From Sipunculus nudus (Eukaryota > Annelida > Sipuncula > Golfingiida > Sipunculidae), in NCBI GenBank assembly GCA_026874595.1, contig CM049315.1:12402664-12466663 (forward strand): a stretch of 64,000 nt of DNA, in the 5' to 3' direction. The position numbers were made by a program, and so were the translations under genes. Shown here one piece after another: positions 36,943 through 43,274 of the stretch. A model generated the notes under the pieces. The model worked only from the letters and a program-made list of their open reading frames with translations, was not told the DNA's origin and searched no databases. Each line of letters starts with the position of its first letter. Positions within the stretch are counted from its first letter, which is position 1.

Positions 36943-37476
36943 AATATGTATATATATATTTATATACAGTATATATATTTATATACAGTATATATATATA
37001 TATATATAAATGTACATAACTATACACATGTACATCTTTTATATATCATATAAGACATTAATTAAATTAAGTTAAAAATGTTGATATAGTTGTTTATTTT
37101 ATCTTTCACTGTTTAAAACGAACTGATATTTGGTGGATTCTACGTAATATACTTTCATTATCCGGATATTCTGTAACGTTGACTAAAAACCAGACTTAAT
37201 CAACAACAGTCAGATCAGTGATACTGCAAGTTGGGTTACCAGTATTGATGTTAGGTTAAAATAGGTTTATAAATAGCCTATCTGTACAGTAATCCTTAAC
37301 CAGGCAGTGCGAAAAGCACTTATTATCGACCAAGCTGTCATGAGAATTAAATAGCCCCACAGCTTTACTCTTACCAGTTTCACGTCATGCTTACATATCA
37401 TGATGTTGAATGAATACCTGAGATGAAGGGATGCAAGGACCAAACACAGTAGAGTCAATAAGTTTGCCGCCTGCAT
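6844..37476 (-). CDS. Cys-loop ligand-gated ion channel subunit, 8 exons assembled, 3' end missing
   Basis: Eight minus-strand exons join in compatible phase to give 386 residues without a stop. They are 37476-37418, 35064-34933, 28626-28517, 26495-26428, 22366-22149, 19839-19757, 16775-16638 and 7193-6844. The product has a signal peptide (about 1-20), the pentameric-channel ligand domain, a Cys-loop with 13 residues between C203 and C217, a second cysteine pair C263/C274, TM1 (about 287-309), M2 (about 317-337) and TM3 (about 349-372). The 68, 218 and 83 bp exons are close to those of vertebrate GABA-A/glycine receptor genes. The second cysteine pair points to the glycine/GluCl/HisCl-like branch. 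It should act as a plasma-membrane pentamer; the ligand cannot be told. The M3-M4 loop and TM4 were not found and may lie left of base 1. Introns of 2 to 9.4 kb are full of mobile DNA. Family call is strong; exon 2 is the least certain. Confidence 0.93.
7480..8735 (-). repeat. Decayed tandem-repeat array, related in reverse to the 18-19.4 kb array
   Basis: Recurring blocks are TTTACACAGTTGATAGAAA (about 7559 and 8675), GTCTGTCCGTCTGTCTT (7495) and similar (8440). A segment near 7965 reads GCCGCTAAGGGGCGCTGCAC, which resembles the reverse complement of the AGCGCCCCCTAGCGGC block of the 18-19.4 kb array. It also holds a 28-bp direct duplication at about 7670-7725 (AATCATCCTAGCCG...). Confidence 0.45.
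8741..9546 (+). repeat. Solo LTR of a Gypsy-type retrotransposon
   Basis: It begins TGTTACAGGTG and ends TTCCGTAACA, giving TG...CA ends. It is homologous throughout to the reverse complement of the LTR at 14680-15563. It is flanked on both sides by ATAT, a 4-bp target duplication (AAATAT before, ATATAG after). No internal retroelement sequence is attached on either side, so it is a solo LTR left by LTR recombination. It lies in channel intron 7 and is inverted relative to the other copy. Confidence 0.85.
9003..9012 (+). promoter_or_regulatory. TATA box of the solo LTR
   Basis: TATATAAAGG lies about 260 bp into the LTR, followed by GAGCCGAGAGAGAG. The homologous position in the other LTR (about 15240, minus strand) reads TATAAAAAG and is followed by the same GAGCCGAGAG motif. 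This supports a functional retroelement core promoter in the past. Confidence 0.6.
9700..10490 (+). pseudogene. Non-LTR retrotransposon endonuclease fragment (L2/Rex-like), decayed
   Basis: Pieces of an APE-type endonuclease are spread over frames. A CFTETW block with the catalytic Glu lies near 9943. Next come INNKWCNN and RPFYLPRE (10081-10190), GDFN (about 10308) and GPFGKSDHN (about 10440). The order agrees with the family. Stop codons at 10273 and after GDFN, and frame changes near 10000, break it. The RPFYLPREF signature is one I associate with vertebrate and invertebrate L2/Rex-like elements. No RT follows. It is plus-strand in channel intron 7. Confidence 0.7.
10490..11140 (-). repeat. 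Diverged copy of the 338-bp tandem-core element
   Basis: It contains phrases of the minus-oriented unit: ACAAATCTCCTTGGGAAACT, AATTAGGTCACTGT, TATATTCTGTGAGCTA and a GACAGACAGGGCACGGATTG block. It ends in a GCGCCATGACCCATGCATGGGCC motif, which resembles the far end of the copy at 44700. Strongly decayed. Confidence 0.5.
11240..12077. other. Unannotated stretch left of the Gypsy element
   Basis: No LTR, open reading frame with a domain, or TIR is visible. A segment at 11540-11610 (CGACATCGGAACAGC, GGGACACATCGCGG) resembles the 30-bp GACACATCGGGCGACATCGG minisatellite at 50.75 kb. Confidence 0.45.
12078..12540 (-). pseudogene. Gypsy integrase catalytic core, broken
   Basis: After the stop at about 12541 the frame resumes with SLPKTK and LTIMCASTRFPEE, where the first catalytic Asp appears to be Cys. 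A frame break leads to QSDQGSNF with the second Asp (about 12385). YHPKSQGALERFHQTLK follows with the Glu, then LGFSPFELIFGHEPR. Order and spacing are typical of Ty3/Gypsy integrases. Confidence 0.85.
12544..13315 (-). pseudogene. Gypsy protease remnant fused by deletion to integrase zinc-binding domain
   Basis: The segment 13315-13046 ends with LSNGVAGDKVQPVP, resembling the end of Gypsy proteases. An overlapping frame (13062-12544) continues with YPSCAVTRSMAKK, the usual linker before RT, and then jumps within about 60 residues to HEAPLSGHLG, FYWPKLRKDV and CKSCHTCQ, the H2C2 zinc-binding domain of integrase. RT and RNase H, normally over 500 residues, are absent. A stop follows IVACV at about 12541. 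The junction lies near 12760-12800. Confidence 0.8.
13340..14515 (-). pseudogene. Gypsy gag with SCAN-like capsid and damaged zinc knuckle
   Basis: The start MADFKPETFVDDPD at 14515 opens an acidic N-terminal domain. A pyrimidine-rich, frame-broken linker follows (14330-14120). The capsid then runs from YFLHFEKGAENLKWP through LTGKAREIY, YELVPEAYRQKFR, LLEEFKRC and AAQLADDY, the pattern of the SCAN domain and its Gmr1-like gag ancestor. Near the C terminus CNYCKMEGHLISDF shows a CCHC knuckle whose last cysteine is phenylalanine. At least one frame break separates the N-terminal domain from the capsid. Confidence 0.8.
14658..14674 (-). promoter_or_regulatory. Primer-binding site, tRNA-Pro type
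   Basis: Just inside the LTR the minus strand reads TTGGGCTCGTCCGGGAT. This is nearly the PBS I recall for tRNA-Pro-primed gammaretroviruses. Its place 5-6 bases from the LTR end fits a retroelement PBS. The tRNA identity is from memory. Confidence 0.65.
14680..15563 (-). repeat. 5' LTR of the Gypsy element
   Basis: TG...CA ended and 884 bp long, with the minus-strand start TGTTACAGGTG at 15563. It abuts an (AT)n tract directly. A TATAAAAAG box sits near 15240. It shares long runs with the solo LTR at 8741-9546, including the CCTAGTGTTACAGAATCTG region and the TTAGGTTCCGTAACA end. Confidence 0.85.
15564..15620. repeat. (AT)n microsatellite next to the Gypsy LTR
   Basis: About 28 AT dinucleotides starting at the outer edge of the 5' LTR. 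Confidence 0.97.
15621..16637. other. Unannotated intronic stretch
   Basis: AT-rich with a G run at about 16518-16528. No gene, TIR or recognisable repeat family seen. Confidence 0.5.
16638..16775 (-). CDS. Channel exon 7: loop F to loop C, first cysteine of the second pair
   Basis: A 138-bp exon between a good acceptor (TTTCTCCTCAG|AT) and donor ACAG|GTTGGT. It encodes SYMAHQVAFKW, IKLPEFKFVAW and TEDCTTTYST. LPxF and the C-x10-C pair shared with exon 8 match glycine, GluCl and HisCl-type receptors rather than GABA-A receptors. Confidence 0.94.
17030..17170 (+). repeat. Relative of the GGATCC/poly-C dispersed repeat
   Basis: GAAACAACCTTTTTTCGGTG, TTGCGACCCTGACC, TTTCCGGACC and GATGCGCCCCTG follow the order seen at 6390-6190 on the same strand sense, without the long homopolymers. 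Confidence 0.5.
17990..19385 (+). repeat. Tandem array of about four units of 313-330 bp
   Basis: The block CACTGACAAAGTGAC...ATTGA...CCAGATGAC recurs at about 18165, 18478, 18805 and 19133. Each unit also has GGTTATGGAGAAGACTCAAA, TTTTGGAGATATGGCC, AGCGCCCCCTAGCGGCC and TTTCAAAAGGATTCCGTCAA. The last unit ends in an AATAAT run at 19368. Remnant GACAGACGGACAGACAG microsatellite lies in the first unit (about 18020). It occupies channel intron 6. Confidence 0.85.
19757..19839 (-). CDS. Channel exon 6: Cys-loop
   Basis: An 83-bp exon with acceptor TATATAG|G and donor AGCT|GTAAAT. It encodes VILALG followed by CDMDLHYFPWDTQIC and DITMES. The two cysteines are separated by exactly 13 residues and the FPxDxQxC core is intact. 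Its final T joins AT of exon 7 to form the tyrosine of the conserved ESYSY sequence. Confidence 0.95.
21040..21486. repeat. 20-bp minisatellite
   Basis: About 22 copies of a 20-bp unit close to GGTCCAGTGCCGCCAGTCGG, with point variation and few indels. Both strands stay open for 60-120 codons because of the repeat. This is not evidence of a gene. It lies in channel intron 5. Confidence 0.95.
22149..22366 (-). CDS. Channel exon 5: core of the ligand-binding domain
   Basis: A 218-bp exon from TTTTCAG|GAG to GAACG|GTTTGC, the weakest donor in the gene. It encodes EYNFDFTYNMFWVDDRL, then LWHPDVYFSN, an NMT glycosylation sequon, and ends LLILAE. WxDxRL and LWxPDxxFxN are hallmark motifs of the family. 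The donor choice is confirmed by phase: CG plus the G of exon 6 restores the conserved arginine that follows the LYS-like position. Confidence 0.92.
23018..24062. mobile_element. 1.05-kb element made of small ACCAA/TTGGT palindromes with perfect 21-bp TIRs
   Basis: The ends 23018-23038 and 24042-24062 are exact 21-bp inverted repeats beginning CACTCAAAAAACAG. Between them, about 23031-23480 and 23740-24055 are arrays of short self-complementary units of about 24 bp, each with ACCAA, a few A/T, then TTGGT. A 260-bp non-repetitive middle (23481-23735) separates the two arrays and holds a tRNA-like box. No coding capacity and no clear target duplication. A non-autonomous DNA transposon is the simplest reading. 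It lies in channel intron 4. Confidence 0.8.
23530..23660 (+). repeat. Possible tRNA-derived SINE fragment inside the palindromic element
   Basis: GGCTGAGGGG (A-box-like, about 23539) and GGATCGAGTCC (B-box-like, about 23583) lie about 44 bases apart, near tRNA spacing. The sequence after it has no recognisable SINE tail. Weak. Confidence 0.3.
24770..24930 (+). repeat. Right end of the hairpin-ended element, copy B
   Basis: A short stretch of core (TTGGTCCAGCAGTTATGATT) is followed by a (GACA)n microsatellite (24855-24892), AAAAAGTGATTGCTACAGC, and the hairpin at 24899-24925 ending in TAAAAA. Most of the core array is missing. Confidence 0.7.
25170..26427. other. Unannotated intronic stretch
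   Basis: No repeat family, domain or RNA gene recognised apart from a poly-A run at 25196. Confidence 0.45.
26428..26495 (-). CDS. Channel exon 4: beta-strand ending SEVKM
   Basis: A 68-bp exon between acceptor TTTGAAG|GAG and donor AAAATG|GTAAGT. It encodes EPVVVFYSLTLQG and then VSEVKM, matching the PVxVxVxxxxxxxxSEVxM strand of Cys-loop receptors. A 68-bp exon at this place is typical of GABA-A and glycine receptor genes. Confidence 0.93.
26520..28225 (+). mobile_element. Tandem-core, hairpin-ended repeat element, copy C (probably two nested or adjacent copies)
   Basis: About five decayed core units with the GGTAACAGAGACCT anchor (about 26652, 27122, 27452, 27872, 28043). They contain GGCGCCACCAG, CATGGTGATCAATGCAATAG and TTTTGTATCAAATTTTTC. 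It ends with a GGACGGACAGACGGACG microsatellite (28148-28170) and the hairpin (about 28192-28217) plus TAAAAA. Left-end motif GGGTCATGACGCTCAGCTG occurs at about 26543 and a similar one at 27760, which suggests two insertions. It lies in channel intron 3. Confidence 0.75.
28517..28626 (-). CDS. Channel exon 3: start of ligand-binding domain
   Basis: Acceptor ATTTAG|A and donor AAAGG|GTAAGT bound 110 bp. The 36 full codons run from SAYAYTVERAKQ to YDKRERPFLGK. The YDxxxRP motif is the conserved first alpha-helix/beta-strand junction of anionic Cys-loop receptors. It leaves in phase 1, and its last G joins GA of exon 4 to make the glycine before EPVVV. The next intron rightwards holds an (AT)n tract only 35 bp from the acceptor. 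Confidence 0.9.
28661..28707. repeat. (AT)n microsatellite
   Basis: About 23 AT dinucleotides just upstream of channel exon 3 on its own strand. Confidence 0.97.
29370..29790 (-). repeat. Diverged copy of the 338-bp tandem-core element
   Basis: CCTCGGTAAATCGCTTGGGA, ATATTAGGCCATTTTCTGC and ATATTCTGCGAGCTCTGTTA follow the unit order. It ends in TTCCTTGAATACAACTGAGC and CATGGCCCATTGGCCACTT, matching the end motif at 44700-44745. Confidence 0.55.
29800..31090. other. Unannotated intronic stretch
   Basis: Open frames of up to 92 codons on both strands (for example 30151-30429) show no domain. Short (AT)n tracts flank 30910-30995. A C run is at 31044. Confidence 0.4.
31150..31365 (+). repeat. 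Dispersed repeat sharing GAGCTGTCACTCAAA...AACAACATTGGCTCC
   Basis: The core GATGAGCTGTCACTCAAA, then ACAACATTGGCTCC and CTGGTAAACCGTTTTG, recurs at about 49100-49165 in the same orientation (GGTGAGCTGTCACTCAAACA...). The copy here has a 10-base insertion. Confidence 0.6.
31470..34740. other. Unannotated stretch in channel intron 2
   Basis: AT-rich, with a GAGAGA run at 32170 and a C run at 32642. No recognisable gene, TIR or repeat family. Confidence 0.45.
34728..34817. repeat. Short duplication with two long C runs
   Basis: GTTCGGATACGGGTCACTT occurs twice (34731 and 34770). Each copy is followed within ten bases by a run of 14 or more C. The duplicated unit includes the run. Confidence 0.9.
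34933..35064 (-). CDS. Channel exon 2 (probable): N-terminal extracellular segment
   Basis: A 132-bp open block with acceptor CCCGAAG|A and a strong donor CAACG|GTGAGT. Entry and exit are both phase 2, so it fits exactly between exons 1 and 3. It encodes 43 residues with two N-glycosylation sequons (NVS and NIT) and ends LPERFMFDQ. It has no in-frame ATG near its start, so it is an internal exon. Its sequence is not diagnostic of the family. Its place in this transcript rests on strand, phase and splice sites only. An optional exon or an exon of another gene remains possible. Confidence 0.6.
35510..36368 (+). mobile_element. Tandem-core, hairpin-ended repeat element, copy D
   Basis: Two to three core units (anchors at about 35826 and 36165) with GGCGCCACCAGTCTGCAGGA and GATCAATGCACTTGTTG. 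A GGACGGACGGACG microsatellite follows (36287-36312), then GATTGATCGCAATAGCTC and the hairpin at 36336-36362 followed by TAAAAA. It sits in channel intron 1. Confidence 0.8.
36889..37012. repeat. (AT)n microsatellite with a duplicated TATATATTTATATACAG unit
   Basis: About 24 AT dinucleotides are followed by two copies of a 21-22 bp AT-rich unit ending in CAG and more AT. Confidence 0.95.
37418..37476 (-). CDS. Channel exon 1: start codon and signal peptide
   Basis: ATG at 37476-37474 in the context GGCAATGC, with a purine at -3. It opens a hydrophobic leader starting MQAANLLTLLCLVLASL. The exon ends at a CAG|GTATTC donor after 19 codons plus two bases (phase 2). This phase fits both exon 2 and exon 3, so exon 2 could be skipped without losing the frame. 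The leader type and the first in-frame ATG support this start. The 5' UTR boundary is not visible. Confidence 0.75.
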
Positions 37477-37585
37477 TGCCTTGTCTCAACGTCTGCCCAA
37501 CGTGAAATTCGCGGGAGAAATCCATGCACACACAAGCTCGTTTGTGCTTCACAAATGTCGACCACGTCAGAGACGCGGACATGAA

Positions 37586-37593
37586 TGACGTCA
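37586..37593. promoter_or_regulatory. CRE-like palindrome TGACGTCA upstream of the channel start codon
   Basis: A perfect TGACGTCA octamer lies about 110 bp upstream of the channel ATG. It sits in a stretch (AATGACGTCATTCTATTGTG) that is also present at 46329-46348, so it may belong to a dispersed repeat and not to a dedicated promoter. No TATA box is evident next to it. Confidence 0.3.
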
Positions 37594-37699
37594 TTCTATT
37601 GTGACGCTGTCGATGCACGCGGATGATGTATGTTCGATAAATGCACTTTTTGTGGTGATGGTGGATTTTTAATTTTAGTGGGAACAGGAAACTCAAGTT

Positions 37700-38190
37700 G
37701 TGTTTCGTAAACCTGTTTAGGAATTTGTGAAGCGAACTTCAGTGCGGACTCAAAGTGGACTACTTCGAGACTAAAGTAAACCGGTTAAGTATAAACCTGT
37801 TGAGATGCGAACCAAGTGCGGATACGGCCTTGTACACGGTGGAGACCATGGAGCAATATAAACCACAGACACAGTTTGGTGGTGATGGTAGTGTTTGGGG
37901 GGGGGGGGGGGGGGAGGCATCTGATAAGCATTATTTTAAATTCTTATAGAAATAGATTCATGTGTTCACGTGGTCTAGTTGCGGGCTCTATGGTCCCTAA
38001 CTTGTGCTTTCTGGAACATAATACACTAAAGTCCGTTCCACCAAACATGAAACTTTTTTTCACGTTTTTACTCTACCCGGTAATCTAATATATGTTCTTA
38101 GCGATACGTTGAATGCCGAGAAAAGTACTTAATTTTATATAAATCAGCAAAAATGTATATTAAAAAAAAACTTTAATAAAAAATAAAAAA
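37700..38190. other. Region upstream of the channel gene, partly repeat-derived
   Basis: A G run of about 16 is at 37899. AGTCCGTTCCACCAAACATG at about 38031 recurs as AGTCCGTTCCACCAACCGTG at 46536, in the same order as the AATGACGTCATTCTATTGTG block (37583, 46329). This indicates a dispersed repeat of several hundred bases. No gene seen. Confidence 0.5.
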
Positions 38191-38194
38191 AGGT

Positions 38195-39680
38195 ATGGTT
38201 CTCAGGCACTTTTTTCCCGTCCGGGCGTCTGTCCGTTAACAGGACACAAATCGTAACCGCTAGACCTGGTATCTACTAACTTGACATCCTGGGAGGTCTA
38301 TGGAAATTCTCCTTGAAAACCTGAAATTAGGTCACTGTCAACTATATCCTTGGAGCTATGGGGTTCTGAAGTACCCCCTAGAATAATGCAAAATTTGGTA
38401 CAAAAGCTCAAGTATCTGGATAACTACTGCATTGATCACCATGATTCTTTGCATGAATATTGATCATGGGATGTTCAATCACTTCCTGCAAACCGGTGGC
38501 GCCACCTGTATTTTTTTCCATTTTTTTTCGATTTTTTTTTTCTTTTTTTTCCAGATCTGCAATGAAACTGTCATCTCTTAGCAAGGCACAAATCGTAACC
38601 ACTGGACCTGGAATCTTCAAACTCAACTTCAAGGGAGGTCCATGAAAAATCTCGATGAAAACCTGAAATTAGGTCTCTATAACCCATATCCTTGGAGCTA
38701 TGGGGCTCCGAAGTACCCCCTAGAATAATGCAAAATTTGATACAAAAGCTCAAGTATCTGAATAACCACTGCATTGATCACCATGATACTTTGCATGAAT
38801 ATTGATCATAGGATGTTCCATCACTTCCTGTAGACTGGTGGTGCCACCTATATTTTTTTCCAATTTTTACGATTTTTTTTCTCTTTTTTTAGGCCTGCAA
38901 GAAACTGTCATCTGTTAACAGGGCACAAATCGTAACCACTGGACCTGGAATCTTCAAACTTAATATCCAGGGAGGTCTAGAAAAATCTCCTTGAAAACCT
39001 GAAATTAGGTCTCTGTTACCCATACCCTTTGAGCTATGGGGCTCCGAAGTGCCCCCCAGAATAATGCAAAATTTGATACAAAAGCTCAAGTATCTGAATA
39101 ACCACTGCATTGATCACCATGATTCTTTGCATGAATATCGATCATGGGATGTTCCATCATTTCTTGCAAAATGGTGGTGACAGGAATTTTTTTTCCAATT
39201 TTTACGATTTTTTTCTTTATTTTTGAGACCTTCAAAGAAGCTGTCATCTGTTAACAGGGCACAAATCGTAACCGCTAGACCTAGATTCTTCTAACTTGAC
39301 ATCAAGGGAGGTTCATGAAAAGTCTCTGTGAAAACATGAAATTAGGTCTCTGTTACCAATATCCTTCGTATTAAATACCCCTCAGAATAATTAAAAAGTA
39401 TCTGAATAACCACTGCATTGATCACCATGATTCTTTGCAGGCATATTGATCATGGAGTCCATCAGTTCCTGCAAACTGGTGGCGCCACCTGTATTTTGTC
39501 AATTTTTTAGGCATTTTTTCTCTATTTATGAGACCTTCAAATGAAGTGGTCATCTGTTAACAAGGCACAAACTGTAACTGCTGAACCTAGAATCTTCTTA
39601 CTTGACATCAAGGGAGACTAATGAAAAATCTCCTTGGAAACCTGAAATTAGGTTTCTGTTTCCCATATTCTCCGAGCTAT
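38195..39680 (-). mobile_element. Tandem-core repeat element, copy E, left part
   Basis: Minus-oriented array of four to five units of 336-340 bp (TCTCTGTTACCCATATCC anchors near 38671, 39010 and 39346; related ones at 38331 and 39650). A CGTCCGGGCGTCTGTCC microsatellite remnant at 38218 marks its right end. It is split at 39680 by a DNA transposon and resumes at 44392. Units here are the least diverged in the window. Confidence 0.85.
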
Positions 39681-39834
39681 AGACCCCTTACGAGCCAAAG
39701 TGAGGCAGCTGTGACGTAGCTCATGAATATTAATTGGAGGCAGAAAGCTGGGGAAGCCCCTTGCCGCCAGTCTTTGTTTGCACATCATTCAGACATATTC
39801 ACGCATCTAACACAATACTCCTACTGATTTAAAC

Positions 39835-40202
39835 ATGGTCTCCAGCTGTTATGTGGTCGGTGCTCAGCAAGGCAAAACAGGTCAAAGGGGGTTACAATGC
39901 ACAGAATCCCAAAGTTCCCTAAAGCAAGGCAGGAGGCATGGATCAGGGCAATCCGCCGTATGAATTGGGAACCAAAAGGGGACAGAGTGTGCAACAAGCA
40001 TTTTATTGCAGGTGAGCATGCTTTATTGATATATTTTAAAGCTCTAAGAAACTGTACTCATAGAATTAATAAAAATATAGACATTTTCAAGGACATTTCA
40101 CACACACATATATATAATATATAGATATAAATTGTAATAAATCTATATAATATATAAAATATATATAATATATATATAATATGTATGTAATATATGTATA
40201 TA

Positions 40203-40250
<48 letters not shown>

Positions 40251-40634
40251 TATAAGTGAATTGATAGATCACAAAGTACCAGTCGACGTAAACCTTACAA
40301 AGTACCTAGTAAACTGAACTCTAGGGCCCAGTACATATTTATACTAATGACAATTCTGAATTCGAACAAGTGCACTTAATGTTTACTATTATATATATTG
40401 TAGGCCATCCAGTGGATGACAGCAGTCATCCAGATTATGATCCCACTCAAAATCTGCCTGGGCTGGAGCACAGGAATTCAAGCCCTAAAGTGGCCATCGA
40501 AAGGCATCAGCGACTAACAAAAAGACAGAAGAACATGGAGACCACAGAAGGCAATGCTCCTGAAGGGTCATATGATGCTGCATTGTCATTGTTGAAACTT
40601 TCAACAACAACAGTGCCACAACCAAGCTCAACAG
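39835..40634 (+). pseudogene. Transposase exons 1-2: THAP zinc finger, frameshifted
   Basis: ATG at 39835 opens MVSSCYVVG. The next THAP cysteine (TGC at 39861) and everything after it, KGVTMHRIPKFP, AWIRAIRRMNWEP and VCNKHFIAG, are in another frame, so one base is missing near 39858-39860. Exon 1 ends CAG|GTGAGC at 40011 (phase 1). Exon 2 (40404-40634) enters after TTGTAG with GHPVDDSSHPDYDPTQ and leaves at CAACAG|GTAAAC in phase 1. The C2CH ligands are otherwise present. THAP domains bind terminal DNA in P-element and related transposases. Confidence 0.82.
40207..40248. repeat. (AT)n microsatellite in transposase intron 1
   Basis: About 20 AT dinucleotides within an AT-rich intron. Confidence 0.96.
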
Positions 40635-40856
40635 GTAAACCGTAGTGGTTTAATTCTAAAACACAAGCAAGAAAACACAACATTTGCAGGTGTTAATATT
40701 TGTTTTATTTAAGGATTCCAAACAAAGTCTGCTTCAACTTGTTTTTTTTTCATTCGTAAACTGTATATTACAATAAAAACAACAACATGTGTGAAATGAT
40801 GCTTTCATTAACTGCAACATGGATATTTATGAGAAATATGTTTTTGTCTGTTTCAG

Positions 40857-41766
40857 TGTCAACCCAAACAGAACCACTATGGAAGCTCTTGCAAAACGGA
40901 ACAATGAGAGACATCTGCATGAAGCACAAGCATCACTACAGAAAGCAGTTGAAGAAAACAAAACATTAGAACAAAAATTGTTTGAGTCCACATTTCACTA
41001 TTCCAATTTAACTGAAGAACAAATTCTGTTTTATACTGGTATACCATCATCCATATTTTTATGCATATTTTCATTGATCATCTCAGGTGTTCAGTCTTTG
41101 CATATTTCTCTGACTTTGTATGACCATCTCCTTTTAGTGCTAATGAAAATAAGACTGGCTTACTTTAACAAAGATCTGGCGTTAAGATTTTCTATATCAG
41201 AGTCAACTATTTCGCGCATTCTCCAGTCATGGATCCCATACATGGCTACTTGTTTAAAGGAACTCATTGTCTGGCCGGAAAAGGATGCAATTATTTCTAA
41301 CATTCCTAATTCATTTAAACCTGAATTCAAGCGTGCTGTAGCCATAATTGACTGTTTTGAAGTTTATATTGACAGGCCATATAATTTAACAGCCAGGGCA
41401 CAGACATGGAGTAACTATAAAGGTAACAACACCATTAAATATTTAGTGTCTGTCACACCTGCAGGAGGTATAAGCTTTATTTCTAAAGGATTGGGTGGAC
41501 GGGTTTCAGATAAACAAATTACATGTGAATCTGGGTTTTTAAGTAAATTGCAGTTTGGGGATGAAGTGCTTGCTGACAGAGGTTTTTTAGTATCAGAGGA
41601 ACTAGCTGCTTGTGATGCTGTCTTAAGAATCCCAGCATTTACAAGGGGCATAAAAACAGCTGTCAGGAAGAGAGGTAGAAACCTCCAGGGATTTAGCTAG
41701 AGTTAGGATTCATGTAGAAAGGGTAATAGGTAGGATGAAAAAAATTTAATATTCTTCAGTCAACAA
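40857..41766 (+). pseudogene. Transposase exon 3: IS5/Harbinger-like DDE domain, two frame breaks
   Basis: The acceptor TGTTTCAG|TG leads into STQTEP. The frame then shifts to ALAKRNNERHLHEAQASL, a coiled-coil-like stretch. The helix-turn-helix region (FSISESTISRILQSW) follows, then the catalytic domain: Asp in IIDCFEVYID (41350-41352), Asp in LADRGF (41575-41577). After a second frame change near 41680 the Glu lies in RIHVERVIGR (41717-41719). The last part reads SQIHLLDNIVNICG after another break. All three catalytic residues are present but not in one frame. DDE_Tnp_4-type fold is inferred from motif pattern. Confidence 0.85.
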
Positions 41767-42108
41767 TTCCCCTCAGCCAGATTCATTTGCTTGATAATAT
41801 TGTAAACATCTGTGGAGCAATGGTTAACTTAATGCTTATTTTGGTCCCTGAATGAGATCTCCTTAAGGGTACAACTGTTCCTTTCATTTGTCTACCTCAC
41901 CAATGTCAAATGCACATGTTTTCTTCATTTTAAATGTGTTTCAGTGTTACCCAATTCCTGTGACAGTATGTTGGAAGTTATTTGTGTATGGACTTGCTTA
42001 TTGTTAAAGCCATGATGTATAGATAATTTTATTATTCTAATAATGGCTCCAGTATCTTAATTCAGTAAAACATTTAGTCTCTACTAAGTCATCATGAAAT
42101 TTCTATGT

Positions 42109-42679
42109 CTATGATTTTAAAATTGCAGGCAGCACATATGAAAAGAACTCGTCTCCAAGTTTTGAGACGAGTGAATCTAAAAATAACTGATCTTTGTTTA
42201 CTCTTACTGCAAGGCTGTTTGTGTTGCTCCATAAGTAGAGATCACAGTACTGCACATCACATATCAGCATGTGGCCCTGCCCTTGAGCATAGAATTTTTG
42301 TTGCATTTTTAGATTATAATCACTATCAATAGGGAAGCTGGGGTCCATGCAGCCAGATGGGTCAGGCAATCCTTCCCTGCAGGTGTGAAGACATTTGATT
42401 TCAAGGCAGCCTTTGCCACAACACCTACAGTTTACCAGTCCATCTGGCGAGGCACCCAGGTGTGGAAATTGATGATGTAAGACAAGACCAGACTAGGTGC
42501 ATGAAAAGTGTTCATGTATCATACTCTGGTACTTGACATATGTTGATCTCCCAGTGGCTTCCATCTGCAACCCATAAGCCATAGCAGGGGCTGGTTTATA
42601 TGATACATGGCCTAACACATCCTTCACCACTGCTTCTCTGGATGTTTGGTCTCTCAAGGTGTAAAACCTTGACATTTTA
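42109..42679 (-). pseudogene. YqaJ-type exonuclease domain of the transposon, one premature stop
   Basis: Minus-strand reading: TSREAVVKDVLG, then APAMAYGLQMEATGRSTYVKY, an in-frame TAG at 42495-42493, then FPHLGASPDG with the metal-binding Asp (42444-42442) and CLEIKC with Glu and Lys (42402-42394). A cysteine cluster NCRCCGKGC lies between them. A downstream QQKFYAQGQGHMLICDVQYC follows. The D...ExK order is the restriction-like/YqaJ nuclease core. A stop at 42679-42677 separates it from the preceding exon. It ends with TAG at 42109-42111. Confidence 0.82.
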
Positions 42680-43051
42680 CTTTAAGTAATCATACCCTGA
42701 CGGTGAATTCTCCAGAGGTAAGACTTGATCTACAGTAGCTATGTCCAGATTACTTATGGTTTCAACATTTAAGCAACTGGACATAAAACTGAACAGCTCC
42801 TCTTTAGACTGGATGCAGCTAGATGGTGCACTTTTTAGCATATCTGAAACTGAGGGTGGTAGGGGTGGTTTAGATTTGACCTCCAAACTTGTATAAATAT
42901 TAGACTTTGGTGACACCTCCTTAAGTTTTGATAAGAAAGATTTCAGATCAAAATCACTGGCAAGGGGAGGTTCAGTCTTCTTGGTATTTAGACTGGCAGA
43001 CATTGCCTTTGGATGATGGAAATTGATGTCCTCTAGGCGAGCTGGTTTAAC
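42680..43051 (-). pseudogene. Linker exon between SWIM and YqaJ domains
   Basis: It begins after CATTTCAG at 43051 with VKPARLEDINFHHPKA and is rich in Ser, Lys and Pro. It runs in frame to a stop at 42677-42679. Its ending SGYDYLK is followed directly by the YqaJ frame. It matches the variable linker expected between the two domains; no domain of its own. Confidence 0.65.
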
Positions 43052-43274
43052 CTGAAATGACCAGAATATAAATGGAAGCTTCAATCGAAAAAAAATTATC
43101 TCATAAAGACATAAATGTAAAATGTTCCTCTTGATTATATTTGACTAGAAAATAAATACTTTTTTTCGTTAAATTGTTAGATTGTTTTGTATTTGTGCGT
43201 CTGTGATTTGTGAAAAAATATTTAATCAAACAAACCTGTGGTTTTGTTCACCAGGACTTCAATTGTCTTCTTAC

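Noticed and set aside
40877-41651. Minus-strand open frames opposite the transposase
   Set aside because: They are antisense shadows of the DDE domain.
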